DNA of 64,000 nucleotides. It comes from Photorhabdus cinerea. Lineage in GTDB: Bacteria > Pseudomonadota > Gammaproteobacteria > Enterobacterales > Enterobacteriaceae. Each line of letters begins with the position of its first letter. Within the stretch, counting starts at the first letter, position 1. The stretch lies in assembly GCF_011189575.1 (NCBI RefSeq), contig NZ_PUJW01000007.1:124001-188000 (forward strand), in the 5' to 3' direction. The position numbers and the translations under genes are program-made. Shown here one piece after another: positions 54,172 to 63,878 of this stretch. Below the pieces are notes generated by a model. The model ran no database searches. It saw only the letters and a program-made list of their open reading frames with translations, and was not told the origin of the DNA.

Positions 54172-54898
54172 TTCGCCCCCGATATAACCAATAAGCAGTG
54201 CTTTCAACAAATGCACCACTGCGTTTATAGAGACGCAAAGCAGCGATGTTGCTGGTTTGTGTCGCGATTCTTAATCGTTGTATTTGATGGTACTGGCACC
54301 ACTGTTGCGCCGTCGACATTAATTTTGAACCGATCCCACAACCGGTATTTCCTGGAAACACTGCCAGCAACCCCATGCGAGCCTGGCCTCTCTCTAACTC
54401 CCGCAAAGTAACGAACCCTGCGGGTTGCCCATTATCCCCATTTACCAGTAAACATTGATGATCAAATGTGCCCAACACCGCTTTCTCAACCCAAGTAGCG
54501 TAGAAACGACCACCATCCAGCGGCTGATACCAAGGGGTGCGGAAACGGCTTGAAGAAAATACTTTAGAAGCCACTTCTTTCAACATGGGAATATCTTGCT
54601 GCGTTGCCGATATCATCTCAGTCTCAGAACTATCACTACAATTCGTAGTATACGCATTTTTTGTGCCAATCATTAAAGAGAAGTCTACTTCCCCTTCCAC
54701 CAGCGAAAAACCCAATGCCGATAATCCATCAATAATGTCTGGCCGTTGTACTAGCACTTTAGCCTGCACTAAAGAATACTGTTCTAACTGAGATAAAGTT
54801 AACAACCTGGAATCAGGTGCAAAATCAAGGCGAGCAGTGGAGAATCCAAAATAATGGCTATCCCACTCTAACGGTTCAATATTGGCGCGAACGGACAT
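54158..54898 (-). CDS. wecD: WecD (RffC), TDP-fucosamine acetyltransferase
   Basis: 246 residues (E. coli 224), with extra length in the less conserved N-terminal half. C-terminal GNAT domain: ARMGLLAVFPGNTGCGIGSKLM (acetyl-CoA loop) and ATQTSNIAALRLYKRSGAFVESTAYWLYR. It acetylates TDP-Fuc4N. Overlaps rffH by 23 bp and wecE by 14 bp. Confidence 0.95.
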   Translation of the reverse strand: MSVRANIEPLEWDSHYFGFSTARLDFAPDSRLLTLSQLEQYSLVQAKVLVQRPDIIDGLSALGFSLVEGEVDFSLMIGTKNAYTTNCSDSSETEMISATQQDIPMLKEVASKVFSSSRFRTPWYQPLDGGRFYATWVEKAVLGTFDHQCLLVNGDNGQPAGFVTLRELERGQARMGLLAVFPGNTGCGIGSKLMSTAQQWCQYHQIQRLRIATQTSNIAALRLYKRSGAFVESTAYWLYRGRNDSI

Positions 54899-55757
54899 GA
54901 AGCAGATCCAACAGATATTGGCCGTAACCAGTCTTTGACAAGGATTTTGCTGTTTCTCTTAAGTGATCATCATCTAACCAACCATTACGCCAGGCAATTT
55001 CTTCAAGACAGGCGACTTTGAAACCTTGACGCTTCTCAACAGTCTGCACAAAAGTGCTGGCCTCAATCAGACTATCGTGAGTGCCGGTATCCAACCAAGC
55101 AAAACCGCGCCCTAACAGTTCAATATTCAGTTCACCGCGATCCAGATACATCTGGTTAATACTGGTAATTTCTAATTCACCCCGTGCAGAAGGCTTTACC
55201 TGTTTAGCAAAATCCACAACCTGATTATCATAGAAATAGAGACCTGTTACTGCCCAGTTAGATTTTGGTTTTTCTGGTTTTTCTTCAATGGAAAGAACAT
55301 GAAACTCGTCATCAAACTCCACCACACCAAATCGCTCAGGGTCCATCACCTGATAACCAAAAATAGTCGCTCCTTTTCCACGGGAAACGACACTCTTCAG
55401 TTTCGGACTGAATGCTTGCCCAAAGTAGACATTGTCTCCCAATACCAAGCAACAGGATTCGCCGTTAATGAACTCTTCACCAATCAGAAATGCCTGAGCT
55501 AAACCATCCGGTGATGGCTGCTCTGCATAACTCAAGCGAATACCAAATGCGTCACCATTGCCAAGCAATCGCTGGAAAGAAGGTAAATCTTCTGGCGTGG
55601 AGATAATCAAAACATCGCGTATCCCTGCCAGCATTAGTACTGACAAGGGATAGTAAATCATCGGCTTATCATAAATTGGCAGTAATTGCTTAGAAACACC
55701 TCGTGTTATCGGATGCAACCGGGTACCCGATCCTCCTGCCAGAATAATGCCTTTCAT
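54876..55757 (-). CDS. rffH: RffH, glucose-1-phosphate thymidylyltransferase
   Basis: 293 residues. The nucleotide-binding signature is GGSGTRLHPITRGVSKQLLP and the conserved LVLGDNVYFG and EKPEKPKSNWAVTGLYFYD are present. It makes TDP-glucose for the Fuc4NAc branch. RmlA-type; the ECA context identifies it as RffH. Confidence 0.95.
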   Translation of the reverse strand: MKGIILAGGSGTRLHPITRGVSKQLLPIYDKPMIYYPLSVLMLAGIRDVLIISTPEDLPSFQRLLGNGDAFGIRLSYAEQPSPDGLAQAFLIGEEFINGESCCLVLGDNVYFGQAFSPKLKSVVSRGKGATIFGYQVMDPERFGVVEFDDEFHVLSIEEKPEKPKSNWAVTGLYFYDNQVVDFAKQVKPSARGELEITSINQMYLDRGELNIELLGRGFAWLDTGTHDSLIEASTFVQTVEKRQGFKVACLEEIAWRNGWLDDDHLRETAKSLSKTGYGQYLLDLLHVRSRQY

Positions 55758-55774
55758 GTTACCTCCAAAGTAAC

Positions 55775-56845
55775 TCAGTCTTTACCTAATCCAAGACGCT
55801 CACCAGCATAAGAACCATCCTGAACTCTGCTCCACCAGTTTTCATTTTCCAGATACCATTGAACTGTCTTACGAATACCAGATTCAAAAGTTTCCTGGGG
55901 TTTCCAGCCCAACTCATGTTCAATTTTCGCCGCATCAATGGCATAGCGCATATCATGACCAGGACGATCTATGACATAAGTAATCAAATCACGATAGTAA
56001 GCAATATTTGCTGGCTTCTCTGGGTGAAATTCTTCCAACAATTCACAAATCGCGTAAACCACATCAATATTTTTTCGTTCATTATGACCGCCGATATTGT
56101 AGGTTTTACCCGGTTCTGCTGTTGTTACAACCAGATAAAGCGCCCTGGCATGATCTTCCACATACAGCCAATCACGAATTTGCTTCCCTTCTCCATATAC
56201 TGGCAGGGACTTGCCCGCTAATGCATTCAAAATCATCAGCGGTATCAATTTTTCCGGGAAGTGGTAAGGACCATAATTATTTGAACAATTAGTGATAATT
56301 GTCGGCAAACCATAAGTTCGGTGCCATGCTCTTACCAGATGGTCACTAGATGCCTTGGACGCTGAATATGGGCTGCTTGGCGCATAAGGTGTCTCTTCGG
56401 TAAAGAAACCATCCTCACCATGTAAATCACCATACACTTCATCTGTTGAAATATGATGAAAACGGAAAGCGGCCTGTTTCTCTTTACTCAATTTTTGCCA
56501 GAAAGCTCGAGCAACTTCCAGCAAAACATAAGTACCAACAATGTTGGTTTCGACAAAAGCCGCAGGGCCATCAATAGAGCGATCCACATGACTTTCTGCC
56601 GCCAGATGCATCACACAATCCGGTTGATACTGCTCAAACACCCGGTCCAGCGCTTCACGCTGGCAAATATCAACCTGTTCAAAAGCATAGCGTGGGCTAT
56701 CCGCAACCGAGGCAAGAGACTCTAGATTGCCAGCATAAGTCAAGCTATCAACCACAACTACACTGTCTTCTGTATTATCAATAACATGTCGCACAACAGC
56801 AGAACCAATAAAACCCGCTCCACCTGTGATTAGAATACGTCTCAA
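55775..56845 (-). CDS. rffG: RffG, dTDP-glucose 4,6-dehydratase
   Basis: I start at the TTG at 56845 (356 residues, (M)RRILITGGAGFIGSAV; E. coli 355). Reasons: an AGGGG ribosome-binding site seven bases upstream, exact family alignment, and a TTGA overlap with the wecC stop. A GTG one codon earlier or an ATG at 56875 are alternatives. Extended SDR with TGGAGFIG, the catalytic region STDEVYGD and YSASK. Makes TDP-4-keto-6-deoxyglucose. Confidence 0.94.
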   Translation of the reverse strand: MRRILITGGAGFIGSAVVRHVIDNTEDSVVVVDSLTYAGNLESLASVADSPRYAFEQVDICQREALDRVFEQYQPDCVMHLAAESHVDRSIDGPAAFVETNIVGTYVLLEVARAFWQKLSKEKQAAFRFHHISTDEVYGDLHGEDGFFTEETPYAPSSPYSASKASSDHLVRAWHRTYGLPTIITNCSNNYGPYHFPEKLIPLMILNALAGKSLPVYGEGKQIRDWLYVEDHARALYLVVTTAEPGKTYNIGGHNERKNIDVVYAICELLEEFHPEKPANIAYYRDLITYVIDRPGHDMRYAIDAAKIEHELGWKPQETFESGIRKTVQWYLENENWWSRVQDGSYAGERLGLGKD

Positions 56846-58104
56846 CACCAGACCCCTTTTGTATCCACAATCCATTTCTGTTTAATGTCATAACCATTTA
56901 TCGCTTTAAACTGATTATGATCCACCAGCATCAACAGGATATCTGCTTCTTCCAAAGCTTTCTCCAAGTTAACCAGTCGAACTATTTCCTTCAAAGAAGT
57001 TGGTAATTCATGAACATTAGGTTCTACAGCCAATGTCTCACCTGCATGCCATTGCGCAATCATACGGGTGATATGCACCGCTGGACTTTCACGCAAATCA
57101 TCAATATTTGGTTTAAATGCCAAACCAAAACAGGCAATTTTCACTTCTCCGGCACGTTTTCCACTCTCAGCCAGACAGTCCGCAACAGCCGCTTTTATTT
57201 GATCCACAACCCACAAGGGCTTGCCATCATTAACCAAACGTGCTGTATGTATAAGACGTGATTGTTCCGGGTTTTGGGAAACAATGAACCACGGGTCAAC
57301 AGCAATACAGTGACCACCCACACCAGGCCCCGGCTGAAGAATATTTACGCGGGGATGGCGGTTTGCCAAACTGATAAGTTCCCACACGTCGATACCTTGA
57401 TCAGCACAAATCAGGGAAAGTTCGTTAGCAAATGCAATGTTTACATCTCGAAAGCTATTTTCTGTCAGCTTACACATTTCTGCTGTCCTTGAGTTAGTGA
57501 TAACACATTCACCTTCAAGGAAAATTTTATACAGCTCGCTGGCTCTGGCTGAAGATTTTCGTGTCATACCGCCAACAACACGGTCATTCTTAATCAGTTC
57601 GACCATAACCTGGCCTGGTAACACGCGTTCAGGACAGTAAGCAATATCAATATCAGATTCCTCACCTACCTGCTGAGGAAAAGTCAAATCAGGACGTGCT
57701 GCCGCCAACCATGCTGCCATCTGCTCCGTCGCACCCACTGGTGAAGTAGATTCCAGAATCAACAGATCGCCTTTTTTCAGAATTGGTGCCACTGATTCAG
57801 CAGCGGAACACACATACTTCATATCCGGCTCATGATCACCTTTAAAAGGAGTTGGAACAGCTATCAAAAAAGCATCTGCTGGTAACGGAGAAGTCACCGC
57901 TTTCAGGTAACCCTCTTCCACAGCAATTTTCACCACTTTGTCCAGATCCGGTTCTATAATATGAATTGCACCTCGGTTAATCGTTTCTACCGCGTGCTGA
58001 TTAATATCGACTCCTATGACTTTCTTATTACGGGATGCAAACGCTGCCGCAGTGGGTAAACCGATATACCCAAGACCGATAACAGAAATAGTTTCAAAAC
58101 TCAT
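56842..58104 (-). CDS. wecC: WecC, UDP-ManNAc dehydrogenase
   Basis: 420 residues, E. coli length. NAD-binding GLGYIGLPTAAAFA at the N-terminus, the catalytic Cys in GPGVGGHCIAVDPWF and the C-terminal FGLAFKPNIDDLRESPAV. It oxidises UDP-ManNAc to UDP-ManNAcA. Starts 4 bp after wecB. Confidence 0.97.
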   Translation of the reverse strand: MSFETISVIGLGYIGLPTAAAFASRNKKVIGVDINQHAVETINRGAIHIIEPDLDKVVKIAVEEGYLKAVTSPLPADAFLIAVPTPFKGDHEPDMKYVCSAAESVAPILKKGDLLILESTSPVGATEQMAAWLAAARPDLTFPQQVGEESDIDIAYCPERVLPGQVMVELIKNDRVVGGMTRKSSARASELYKIFLEGECVITNSRTAEMCKLTENSFRDVNIAFANELSLICADQGIDVWELISLANRHPRVNILQPGPGVGGHCIAVDPWFIVSQNPEQSRLIHTARLVNDGKPLWVVDQIKAAVADCLAESGKRAGEVKIACFGLAFKPNIDDLRESPAVHITRMIAQWHAGETLAVEPNVHELPTSLKEIVRLVNLEKALEEADILLMLVDHNQFKAINGYDIKQKWIVDTKGVWC

Positions 58105-58108
58105 AATG

Positions 58109-59230
58109 TCACCTGATTTTTTTCAAAGCATCGAGAATACGTTGACAGGCATCACCGTCCCCGTAAGGATTATGAGCACGGCTCATTTGCTGATAGGCGG
58201 TATCGTCTGTCAACAATCGTGTCACCTCTTCTACGATAGTTTTTGTGTCTGTTCCTACCAGCCGTACCGTTCCGGCATCAACCGCTTCTGGTCGTTCAGT
58301 AGTATTACGCATCACCAAAACCGGTTTTCCCAAAGAAGGCGCTTCTTCCTGAATGCCACCGGAATCCGTCAGGATCATATAGGAATGGTTCATCAGATAG
58401 ACGAATGGCAAATAGTCCTGTGGTTTTATAAGAATGATATTATCAATATTATGCAAAATGCGCTTTACCGGCTCACAAACATTTGGGTTCAAATGAACCG
58501 GATAAACTACCTGCACTTCTGGATGAGTACGGGCTATCTGCGCCAAAGCTTCACAAATTCGTTCAAATCCACCACCAAAACTTTCACGACGATGGCCTGT
58601 TACCAGAATCATTTTTTTATTGGTATCAATAAACGGGTAGTGTTCCGCCAACTTACTCCGCATAATCTCGTCATTCATTATTCGATCGCGTACCCATAAC
58701 AACGCATCAATCACTGTATTGCCCGTGACAAAAACCTGATTATCTGCAATCGATTCTTTCTGCAAATTCTTACGAGAGTTTTCCGTCGGAGCAAAATGGT
58801 ACATTGCCAGGTGCCCAGCAATCTTACGGTTTGCCTCTTCCGGCCAAGGGGAATAGAGGTCGCCGGTTCTCAGTCCAGCTTCAATATGACCGACAGGGAC
58901 ACGCTGGTAGAACGCAGCTAAACTGGTTGCCATAGTTGTTGTAGTATCACCGTGAACCAACACAACATCAGGCTTAAATTCGGCCAAAACAGGCTTTAAT
59001 CCCTCCAGAATACGACACGTAATATCCGTTAAATCTTGCCCTGATTTCATAATATTGAGATCAAAATCGGGAGTGATCTCAAAAAGATGTAATACCTGAT
59101 CCAACATTTCCCGGTGTTGGGCAGTGACACATACTTTTGCTTCGAAGGCTTCATCCTTTGCCAGCGCATGTACCAACGGAGCCATCTTGATGGCTTCTGG
59201 CCGGGTACCAAACACAGTCAACACTTTCAC
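58109..59230 (-). CDS. wecB: WecB, UDP-GlcNAc 2-epimerase
   Basis: 373 residues. Family signatures: VFGTRPEAIKMAPLV, VHGDTTTTMATSLAAFY, GHIEAGLRTGDLYSPWPEE, HRRESFG and LTDSGGIQEEAPSLGKPVLVMR. It converts UDP-GlcNAc to UDP-ManNAc. A 126-bp gap separates it from wzzE. Confidence 0.97.
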   Translation of the reverse strand: MKVLTVFGTRPEAIKMAPLVHALAKDEAFEAKVCVTAQHREMLDQVLHLFEITPDFDLNIMKSGQDLTDITCRILEGLKPVLAEFKPDVVLVHGDTTTTMATSLAAFYQRVPVGHIEAGLRTGDLYSPWPEEANRKIAGHLAMYHFAPTENSRKNLQKESIADNQVFVTGNTVIDALLWVRDRIMNDEIMRSKLAEHYPFIDTNKKMILVTGHRRESFGGGFERICEALAQIARTHPEVQVVYPVHLNPNVCEPVKRILHNIDNIILIKPQDYLPFVYLMNHSYMILTDSGGIQEEAPSLGKPVLVMRNTTERPEAVDAGTVRLVGTDTKTIVEEVTRLLTDDTAYQQMSRAHNPYGDGDACQRILDALKKIR

Positions 59231-59356
59231 AGTGACTCTCTTATTGGTCAGTAATTTGCAGATCTTCCTGCAAAAACACTATTTGATACTATTTATTTCT
59301 GCTTCTGTAGTTGCGAAAAGTATCTCTCAAAAGCAGTCACTTCTATAACTACTTGG

Positions 59357-60412
59357 TTACTTACGCGAACGCCGTATTAGCGCCACTCCGGCACCAATTA
59401 AAGTACCAACCGCACCCCACATGATTACAATGAACATTCTGCGTGGGCTGTCTCTGGTAACAGGTTCCTCTGGGGTTCTCAGATAACGGTAAGTCTGGAA
59501 TTGATCCTGCAATATCGGGCTAACATTCAATGTTGCTAACATCGCAATATTCTGCTCATAGTCCACATCGTAATCAGGACCTATTGCTTCGAGAGTTTCA
59601 AGCTGAGCCTGTAACAACGGTGCACCTAACATAAACATTTTTGAATCAGGTAACTGATCCATCGGTGTATCAGTTTGACTACGCCGAATCCCTTGCTTTT
59701 CCGCAATTTTCAAAGATTGCTGCAATACATTCATTTCACGGTTATAAACCGCTTTAGCAACCATTTTTTGTCGTTTAACCAATGCGTTCATAGAGTTAGT
59801 ACGGGTAGTCCATGCACCTTTTACTTCATCATTCAAATGGGTACTAGCGTGACTGTTTGCAAAAGCAATGTATTGGCGTAAGAGTTGATTCGCTTGTGCA
59901 GAAGAGTCTGCTGTCAGTTTGATACTATCATTCAGCACTTTTTTATCATCATGAGGAATGAACTGAATATTATTGATTAACTCATCCAGTAAAGCTGCAT
60001 CTGCTCTGGCATCACCCTCCTGATGTCGTTTGTAGTAATCAGACTTTAACCAAAATTCACGGCGGGTATCATATGCCGCGAGCTGAGTGACAAGTTCTTT
60101 ATACGCTTCTTCTGGAATAGACGGTAACTGAGTTTCCTTTGAAACGTTAATGTGAGTATCCAAGTTGCGTAAAAACTGCTGCTGAGAATAATAACTACCC
60201 AAATGATTAGTCGTAGGCAAGTCAATGGTTGCCGTTGCACTCCATTTCTGTTGCATCAGATAAGATGCTCCCAGAGCTATAGCAGCGAAGATTATTGCCA
60301 GTACGACAATCCATATTTTTCCACGCCATAGAGCACTACACAAGGCCCCGATATCCAGCTCATGCTCCAGAGTCTGTTGATCTTGAATAGATTTCGTTTC
60401 TGATTTTATCAC
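59357..60412 (-). CDS. wzzE: WzzE, ECA chain-length regulator
   Basis: 351 residues. A membrane span near the N-terminus (about 33-52, IWVVVLAIIFAAIALGASYL) and one near the C-terminus (about 326-345) bracket a helical periplasmic domain with the Wzz motif LGAPLLQAQLETLEA. It sets ECA modality with WzyE. Confidence 0.95.
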   Translation of the reverse strand: MIKSETKSIQDQQTLEHELDIGALCSALWRGKIWIVVLAIIFAAIALGASYLMQQKWSATATIDLPTTNHLGSYYSQQQFLRNLDTHINVSKETQLPSIPEEAYKELVTQLAAYDTRREFWLKSDYYKRHQEGDARADAALLDELINNIQFIPHDDKKVLNDSIKLTADSSAQANQLLRQYIAFANSHASTHLNDEVKGAWTTRTNSMNALVKRQKMVAKAVYNREMNVLQQSLKIAEKQGIRRSQTDTPMDQLPDSKMFMLGAPLLQAQLETLEAIGPDYDVDYEQNIAMLATLNVSPILQDQFQTYRYLRTPEEPVTRDSPRRMFIVIMWGAVGTLIGAGVALIRRSRK

Positions 60413-60438
60413 TGCACAAAACCTCTGTTGATAGATGT

Positions 60439-61524
60439 TTAATGGTTAGCAGAATAGCGTATACGACGTTTTTGCCGTTTAATGAAACGAGCCACCCGCC
60501 ATGCACGCTTGATGCAATAGCCATACAACATAAATGCAAGCAAGAACAATGCCAACATTACCCATTCAGGAACAAACTCCAACCATTCTCCGATCATTCC
60601 GGTAGCCGCGAATAAAGCCGCAGCAACAGTGATCAAAACAAATGCCTGACGTGATGAAAATCCAGACCGCATAATCAGGTGGTGAATATGTTGTCTATCT
60701 GGAGAAAATGGGCTCATTCCTTTACGCAAGCGACGGTACATGATGGCAACCATATCCATTAAGGGAATGGCAATAATCCACAATGCAGTAACTGGCTTCA
60801 CAGAAGGTTCATTCCCCTGAGTAGATTCAATAAGTAGCCAGATAATGGTAAAACCAATCAGTGTACTGCCCGCATCACCCATAAATACTTTGAAACGTTG
60901 GCTTAAGAAACCAAGATTGAGAAGAATATAAGGAAGAATGGCCGCAATAAATGCAAAACACCATAATGCCAGTGCCGTGTTACCACTTCGATACAGTAAG
61001 ATCCCCAAAGCACCGAAAGAGACACAAGATAATCCACCTAATAGTCCATCTATCCCATCAACCATATTGAATGCATTAATAGCAGCCCAAACAGCAAATA
61101 GCGTCACAACATAACTGAATGGCCCAAGATTCATATCCCAAGGACCAAAAGCATAGCCAAGGCTATTTAATTTCAGGCCAGCAAAATACATCATTGCAAT
61201 ACCAACCAGAGCCTGAATAGTTGCCCGGACCTTAACGCTGATATCAAAACGATCATCCAATGCACCAACAAATACCAGTACAGTGGCACAAATTAAGTAC
61301 GGCCATTTATGAGGTATAAACTCGTTTGTTATAACAAAAGCAAAACAGATACCAGCAAATACAGTTATCCCACCAACCAGAGGTACTAGTCCCTGATGAT
61401 GCTTACGATAATTGGGTTTATCAACGAGGCCAATTTTCCTTCCTGCGATACGCGCCATAAACAAAAACGCAAACGAAAACAGAAAAATGCAAAAAATTTC
61501 AATACTCATACTGGGAATATTCAC
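60439..61524 (-). CDS. wecA: WecA, UDP-GlcNAc:undecaprenyl-phosphate GlcNAc-1-phosphate transferase
   Basis: 361 residues with eleven membrane spans. PNPT-family motifs are visible: DKPNYRKHHQGLVPLVGG, the metal-binding GALDDRFD, NMVDGIDGL and RQHIHHLIMRSG. It makes lipid I, the first committed step of ECA and, in many enterobacteria, of O-antigen. First gene of the ECA cluster, about 290 bp from rho. Confidence 0.97.
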   Translation of the reverse strand: MNIPSMSIEIFCIFLFSFAFLFMARIAGRKIGLVDKPNYRKHHQGLVPLVGGITVFAGICFAFVITNEFIPHKWPYLICATVLVFVGALDDRFDISVKVRATIQALVGIAMMYFAGLKLNSLGYAFGPWDMNLGPFSYVVTLFAVWAAINAFNMVDGIDGLLGGLSCVSFGALGILLYRSGNTALALWCFAFIAAILPYILLNLGFLSQRFKVFMGDAGSTLIGFTIIWLLIESTQGNEPSVKPVTALWIIAIPLMDMVAIMYRRLRKGMSPFSPDRQHIHHLIMRSGFSSRQAFVLITVAAALFAATGMIGEWLEFVPEWVMLALFLLAFMLYGYCIKRAWRVARFIKRQKRRIRYSANH

Positions 61525-61740
61525 GATAAAAACTCTCCGTGAAAAACAAATATAACCTGGTTATTTATCATCCACAGCCACATGGTTTTTCTGGCCAGGA
61601 ACCAACCCCATAAATTCTCCATTTTGTGAGGATACTTTTCTTTACTGTAGAAAAATTAATAACCTTTACATCATAATCTACGATGCTTATTGGAAAATGG
61701 CAGTATATAAGTTCCATGCAAAATACATACCATATCTATA

Positions 61741-61787
61741 TGGTGCTATCGCACCAGATGCAAAAAACGCCACAGAACTGTGGCGTT
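61741..61787 (-). terminator. Tandem hairpins after rho, the second a Rho-independent terminator
   Basis: Arms AACGCCACAG (61766-61775) and CTGTGGCGTT (61778-61787) form a 10-bp stem followed on the minus strand by six T residues. Ten bases further downstream is a second perfect hairpin, TGGTGC-TATC-GCACCA (61741-61756). The region from there to wecA (61525-61740) should hold the wecA promoter, which I could not assign. Confidence 0.8.
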
Positions 61788-61815
61788 GAAAAATCATCAT
61801 GAACCAAGTTAAAAA

Positions 61816-63075
61816 CTACGAGCGTTTCATCATGTCAAAGAAATCGTCGTTTGTTTTACTCATAGCCAGTTTATTGATAAGGAACTCCATCGCATCAATT
61901 TCTCCCATTGGGTGAATAATTTTGCGAAGAATCCACATCTTTTGTAGCTCTTCAGATGTGGTAAGTAACTCTTCTTTACGTGTACCGGAGCGGTTGTAAT
62001 CGATAGCAGGGAAGACGCGCTTTTCAGCAATTTTACGTGAGAGGTGCAACTCCATATTACCAGTGCCTTTAAACTCTTCGTAAATCACTTCATCCATCTT
62101 CGAGCCTGTATCCACCAATGCAGTAGCAATAATGGTCAAGCTTCCACCCTCTTCTACATTACGTGCAGCCCCGAAGAAACGTTTTGGACGATGTAACGCG
62201 TTAGCATCTACACCACCAGTCAGTACCTTACCGGATGCCGGAACAACAGTGTTATAGGCACGTGCCAGACGAGTAATAGAATCAAGCAGGATAATAACGT
62301 CTTTTTTATGTTCAACCAGACGCTTTGCTTTCTCAATGACCATCTCTGCCACCTGAACGTGGCGGGAAGCCGGCTCATCAAAAGTAGAAGCAATAACCTC
62401 ACCCTTCACCAAACGTTGCATTTCAGTGACTTCTTCCGGACGTTCATCAATCAGAAGTACCATCAATACACAATCCGGATGATTATGAGCGATGTTAGCT
62501 GCGATATTTTGCAGCAACATAGTTTTACCCGCTTTTGGTGGAGCAACAATAAGACCACGTTGTCCGCGACCAATTGGTGCCGCCAGATCCAGAACACGAG
62601 CCGTCAGATCCTCAGTGGAACCATTACCACGCTCCATCCGCAAACGGTTATTCGCATGCAAAGGAGTTAAGTTTTCAAAAAGAATTTTGCTGCGGGCATT
62701 TTCTGGTTTATCAAAGTTAACTTCGTTAACCTTCAACAGTGCAAAATAGCGCTCACCTTCTTTAGGTGGACGGATTTTACCTGAAATTGTGTCACCGGTA
62801 CGGAGGTTAAAACGGCGGATTTGGCTGGGAGAGACGTAGATATCATCGGGACCGGCAAGGTAGGAGCTGTCTGCTGAACGGAGGAATCCAAATCCATCCT
62901 GCAATATCTCCAGCACACCGTCACCGAAGATATCTTCTCCACTTTTCGCATGCTGCTTAAGAATAGAGAAGATAATATCTTGTTTACGCATACGGGCCAG
63001 ATTTTCCAGCCCCATATTTTCGCCGAGTGTAATCAGTTCAGATACCGGCGTATTCTTTAATTCGGTAAGATTCAT
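61816..63075 (-). CDS. rho: Rho, transcription termination factor
   Basis: 419 residues, E. coli length. The N-terminal helical and cold-shock RNA-binding domain (MNLTELKNTPVSELITLGE, then EDIFGDGVLEILQDGFGFLRS) precedes the hexameric ATPase. That domain has Walker A IVAPPKAGKTML (about 175-186), Walker B region VIILLDSITRLARAYN and the R-loop. It is upstream of the ECA cluster. Confidence 0.98.
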   Translation of the reverse strand: MNLTELKNTPVSELITLGENMGLENLARMRKQDIIFSILKQHAKSGEDIFGDGVLEILQDGFGFLRSADSSYLAGPDDIYVSPSQIRRFNLRTGDTISGKIRPPKEGERYFALLKVNEVNFDKPENARSKILFENLTPLHANNRLRMERGNGSTEDLTARVLDLAAPIGRGQRGLIVAPPKAGKTMLLQNIAANIAHNHPDCVLMVLLIDERPEEVTEMQRLVKGEVIASTFDEPASRHVQVAEMVIEKAKRLVEHKKDVIILLDSITRLARAYNTVVPASGKVLTGGVDANALHRPKRFFGAARNVEEGGSLTIIATALVDTGSKMDEVIYEEFKGTGNMELHLSRKIAEKRVFPAIDYNRSGTRKEELLTTSEELQKMWILRKIIHPMGEIDAMEFLINKLAMSKTNDDFFDMMKRS

Positions 63076-63551
63076 AATGGTGGGTTCTTTAACTCGGGGT
63101 ATATCTCGAACTATGAACGTGAATAGTATGGCAGCGTCATCGATGCCTGTTTATTTTGTACAAAAACAAATAAGACCTTTAATACATCATTTATATAAAA
63201 AGGTAATAATTTGAAGTACCAAGATTGAGCTCAAATAAGACTGACAGGCTGTCAAAAACGCTGTTGAGATAATGCCGAAACATTACTGATTTCTATAAAA
63301 AAACTATCTCAACGTAATGAGTTATACACCAGATTATTCCTGTACAACCCATTGGATATTTTAGACTATCCAGAGATAACAGACTTATCAGACACTACAG
63401 ATTGTTCAGTATGCAACATACTTCTAAACATAGAGGTATGTGATACAGGCAGTGGCGCTAACTTATCATGCTTCTTTACGGACGTCTAGCGGTCAATGAA
63501 ATAAATAGTGATATACGCCAAACGTCCGGTATTAGTGTGATCTCACTTCAA
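63076..63551. other. trxA-rho intergenic region / rho leader
   Basis: 476 bp. It should contain the end of trxA and the long autoregulated leader typical of rho. Visible: a perfect odd palindrome TGACAGGCTGTCA (63242-63254), and a 21-codon minus-strand frame (63366-63431) in the place where E. coli has the rhoL leader peptide but with no clear similarity or ribosome-binding site. I could not fix a promoter. Confidence 0.5.
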
Positions 63552-63878
63552 TCAGAGATTAGCATCCAAAAATTCTTTCAACTGAGTTTTTGACAATGCC
63601 CCCACTTTGGTGGCAGCTACCTGACCGTCTTTAAACAGTAGTAGCGTAGGAATACCGCGGATACCATACTTAGGAGCAGTTGCCGGGTTATCATCAATGT
63701 TCAGTTTTGCAATCGTCAGTTTGCCTAAATATTCCGGTGCAATTTCATCTAAAATAGGTGCAATCATTTTACATGGACCACACCATGCCGCCCAAAAATC
63801 GACAAGAACTGGACCCGCTGCTTTCAGAACATCAGCATCAAAGCTATCATCACTCAAATGAATAATTTTATCGCTCAT
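63552..63878 (-). CDS. trxA: TrxA, thioredoxin 1
   Basis: 108 residues. The active site WCGPC gives redox cysteines 33 and 36, with the buried DFWAAWCGPCKM and the cis-proline loop GIRGIPTLLLF. It reduces cytosolic disulfides and ribonucleotide reductase. Preceded by a GGAG-type ribosome-binding site. Upstream DNA (63879-64000) is where rhlB diverges in E. coli; only the last four bases could be its start. Confidence 0.98.
   Translation of the reverse strand: MSDKIIHLSDDSFDADVLKAAGPVLVDFWAAWCGPCKMIAPILDEIAPEYLGKLTIAKLNIDDNPATAPKYGIRGIPTLLLFKDGQVAATKVGALSKTQLKEFLDANL

Noticed and set aside
63366..63431. 21-codon frame in the rho leader as a rhoL leader-peptide gene
   Set aside because: Position fits, but there is no ribosome-binding site and no convincing similarity to E. 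coli RhoL.
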